From Suttonella indologenes (GTDB lineage: Bacteria > Pseudomonadota > Gammaproteobacteria > Cardiobacteriales > Cardiobacteriaceae), in assembly GCF_900460215.1 (NCBI RefSeq), contig NZ_UHIA01000003.1, positions 558,001 through 622,000 on the forward strand: a stretch of 64,000 nt of DNA, read 5' to 3'. The translations under genes and the position numbers were made by a program. The stretch's first letter is position 1. Each line of letters starts with the position of its first letter. Below, piece by piece: positions 63,087 to 64,000 of this stretch. The notes below the pieces were generated by a model that searched no databases, was not told where the DNA came from, and was given only the letters and a program-made list of their open reading frames with translations.

Positions 63087-63389
63087 CTATTTTAAATTTT
63101 GAACATCCTCGAAAGAAGTTTCGCCTTCAACGCTTAAATCCTCTTTCAGTGCAGAAAAAATGCCCTCACCTATTCCTTTAACCAAAACGATATCTTCAAT
63201 TTTGGCAAAATCTCCATTAGCTTCACGATACTCTACAATTGCTTTAGCTTTAACCTCGCCAATATTTTTGAGCTGAGACAGTTCTTCTACCGTAGCCGTA
63301 TTGATATTGACCTTAGCAGATACCGCAGCCGATAAGCCCAATAAGACCAACACTCCCACTGCTTTAGTTAAAGTTTTTTTAAACAACAT
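63087..63389 (-). CDS. comEA: ComEA-like helix-hairpin-helix DNA-binding protein
   Basis: ATG 63389 follows GAGGAG and gives 100 residues; the frame is open a little further upstream. A signal peptide ends VSA near residue 25. The body is the ComEA pattern KVNINTATVEELSQLKNIGEVKAKAIVEYR with a second hairpin VLVKGIGEGIFSALKED. ComEA proteins bind incoming double-stranded DNA in the periplasm during natural transformation. The tandem 7-bp array starts 42 bases upstream. Confidence 0.85.
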   Translation of the reverse strand: MLFKKTLTKAVGVLVLLGLSAAVSAKVNINTATVEELSQLKNIGEVKAKAIVEYREANGDFAKIEDIVLVKGIGEGIFSALKEDLSVEGETSFEDVQNLK

Positions 63390-63430
63390 AATGTACTCCT
63401 CAATTATTTTCCAAATTATGATGGTTATGA

Positions 63431-64000
63431 GCTCCAAGCTCTAAGCTCTAAGCTCTAAGCTCTAAGCTCTAAGCTCTAAGCTCTAAGCTCTAAGCTCTAA
63501 GCTCTAAGCTCTAAGCTCTAAGCTCTAAGCTCTAAGCTCTAAGCTCTAAGCTCTAAGCTCTAAGCTCTAAGCTCTAAGCTCTAAGCTCTAAGCTCTAAGC
63601 TCTAAGCTCTAAGCTCTAAGCTCTAAGCTCTAAGCTCTAAGCTCTAAGCTCTAAGCTCTAAGCTCTAAGCTCTAAGCTCTAAGCTCTAAGCTCTAAGCTC
63701 TAAGCTCTAAGCTCTAAGCTCTAAGCTCTAAGCTCTAAGCTCTAAGCTCTAAGCTCTAAGCTCTAAGCTCTAAGCTCTAAGCTCTAAGCTCTAAGCTCTA
63801 AGCTCTAAGCTCTAAGCTCTAAGCTCTAAGCTCTAAGCTCTAAGCTCTAAGCTCTAAGCTCTAAGCTCTAAGCTCTAAGCTCTAAGCTCTAAGCTCTAAG
63901 CTCTAAGCTCTAAGCTCTAAGCTCTAAGCTCTAAGCTCTAAGCTCTAAGCTCTAAGCTCTAAGCTCTAAGCTCTAAGCTCTAAGCTCTAAGCTCTAAGCT
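63431..64000. repeat. 7-bp tandem repeat array (GCTCTAA)n
   Basis: At least 81 direct copies of the heptamer GCTCTAA fill the last 570 bases. The first copy is GCTCCAA and the rest look identical. Every frame on both strands contains stop codons (TAA or TAG), so it is not coding. It runs off the window end, so its true length and far neighbour are unknown. Confidence 0.95.

Noticed and set aside
63431..64000. Heptamer array as CRISPR or telomere-like DNA
   Set aside because: There are no spacers, and the unit is directly repeated without variation; nothing supports a linear end.
1..64000. Neisseria-type uptake sequences (GCCGTCTGAA) or Pasteurellaceae-type (AAGTGCGGT) clusters
   Set aside because: None stood out by eye in terminators or gaps; a proper count was not possible.
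1..64000. tRNA or rRNA genes
   Set aside because: No cloverleaf-like or rRNA-like stretch was recognised in any intergenic gap.

Overview
The window looks like the chromosome of a gammaproteobacterium. The evidence is the gene content: an Lpp-type lipoprotein, YfcZ/DUF406, YpfJ, MepA, a torCAD locus and the runs cmk-rpsA-ihfB and rpsP-rimM-trmD-rplS. The roughly balanced base composition, the monomeric isocitrate dehydrogenase and short repeats very like Neisseria Correia elements suggest a host-associated, probably oral or mucosal species. My best guess is the Cardiobacteriaceae (Suttonella- or Cardiobacterium-like). That is inference; no rRNA gene is present to settle it. I saw no tRNA, rRNA, CRISPR array or prophage.

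Layout. Bases 1-7058 (minus) hold the N-terminal 2350 or so residues of one giant BapA-like repeat adhesin whose 3' end lies outside the window. Then come mepA, a lipoprotein and dsbD (7.4-10.9 kb), followed by a nest of mobile DNA in which an IS256-like element sits inside a Correia-like element (10.9-12.2 kb). Next is an ABC permease/ATPase/NnrS operon behind a perfect FNR-type box, an amino-acid binding protein with RidA, and a decayed torCAD locus where only torD is intact (12.2-19.1 kb). An AT-rich patch with a binding lipoprotein and a YceI lipoprotein follows (19.7-21.9 kb), then yccF and a lipase-like hydrolase.

From 23.7 to 32.8 kb a long minus-strand block carries pheA, a NYN-LOTUS gene, tyrA, pnuC, class II aroA, cmk, rpsA, ihfB and a nuclease. 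From 32.8 to 37.9 kb a complete deoxyribose operon (deoC, transporter, DeoX-like, deoxyribokinase, SorC regulator) has two visible operators. Then DUF192, mutS, a DUF945-like lipoprotein, sodC, yqaA, a T4-type pyrimidine-dimer glycosylase, DUF2130, icd and uvrA. The plus-strand stretch 51.7-59.4 kb carries aroG, rsmD, coaD, lpp, rpsP-rimM-trmD-rplS, cysQ, trhP and ypfJ. The end holds betT, a nested IS30 scar, a ComEA-like gene and at least 81 copies of a 7-bp repeat running off the window.

The accessory story is repeat-driven. At least seven pieces of a Correia-like TA-flanked mini-element occur. One has been split by an IS, leaving an 8-bp duplication, and another has split an IS30 transposase, leaving a TA duplication; both events can be reconstructed from the sequence. 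A 129-bp structured repeat occurs three times, and two further palindromic repeat families are present. I found no obvious new defence or biosynthetic system. The most unusual items are the Correia-like family, the NnrS/ABC operon, the FNR-box promoter, the giant adhesin and the heptamer array.
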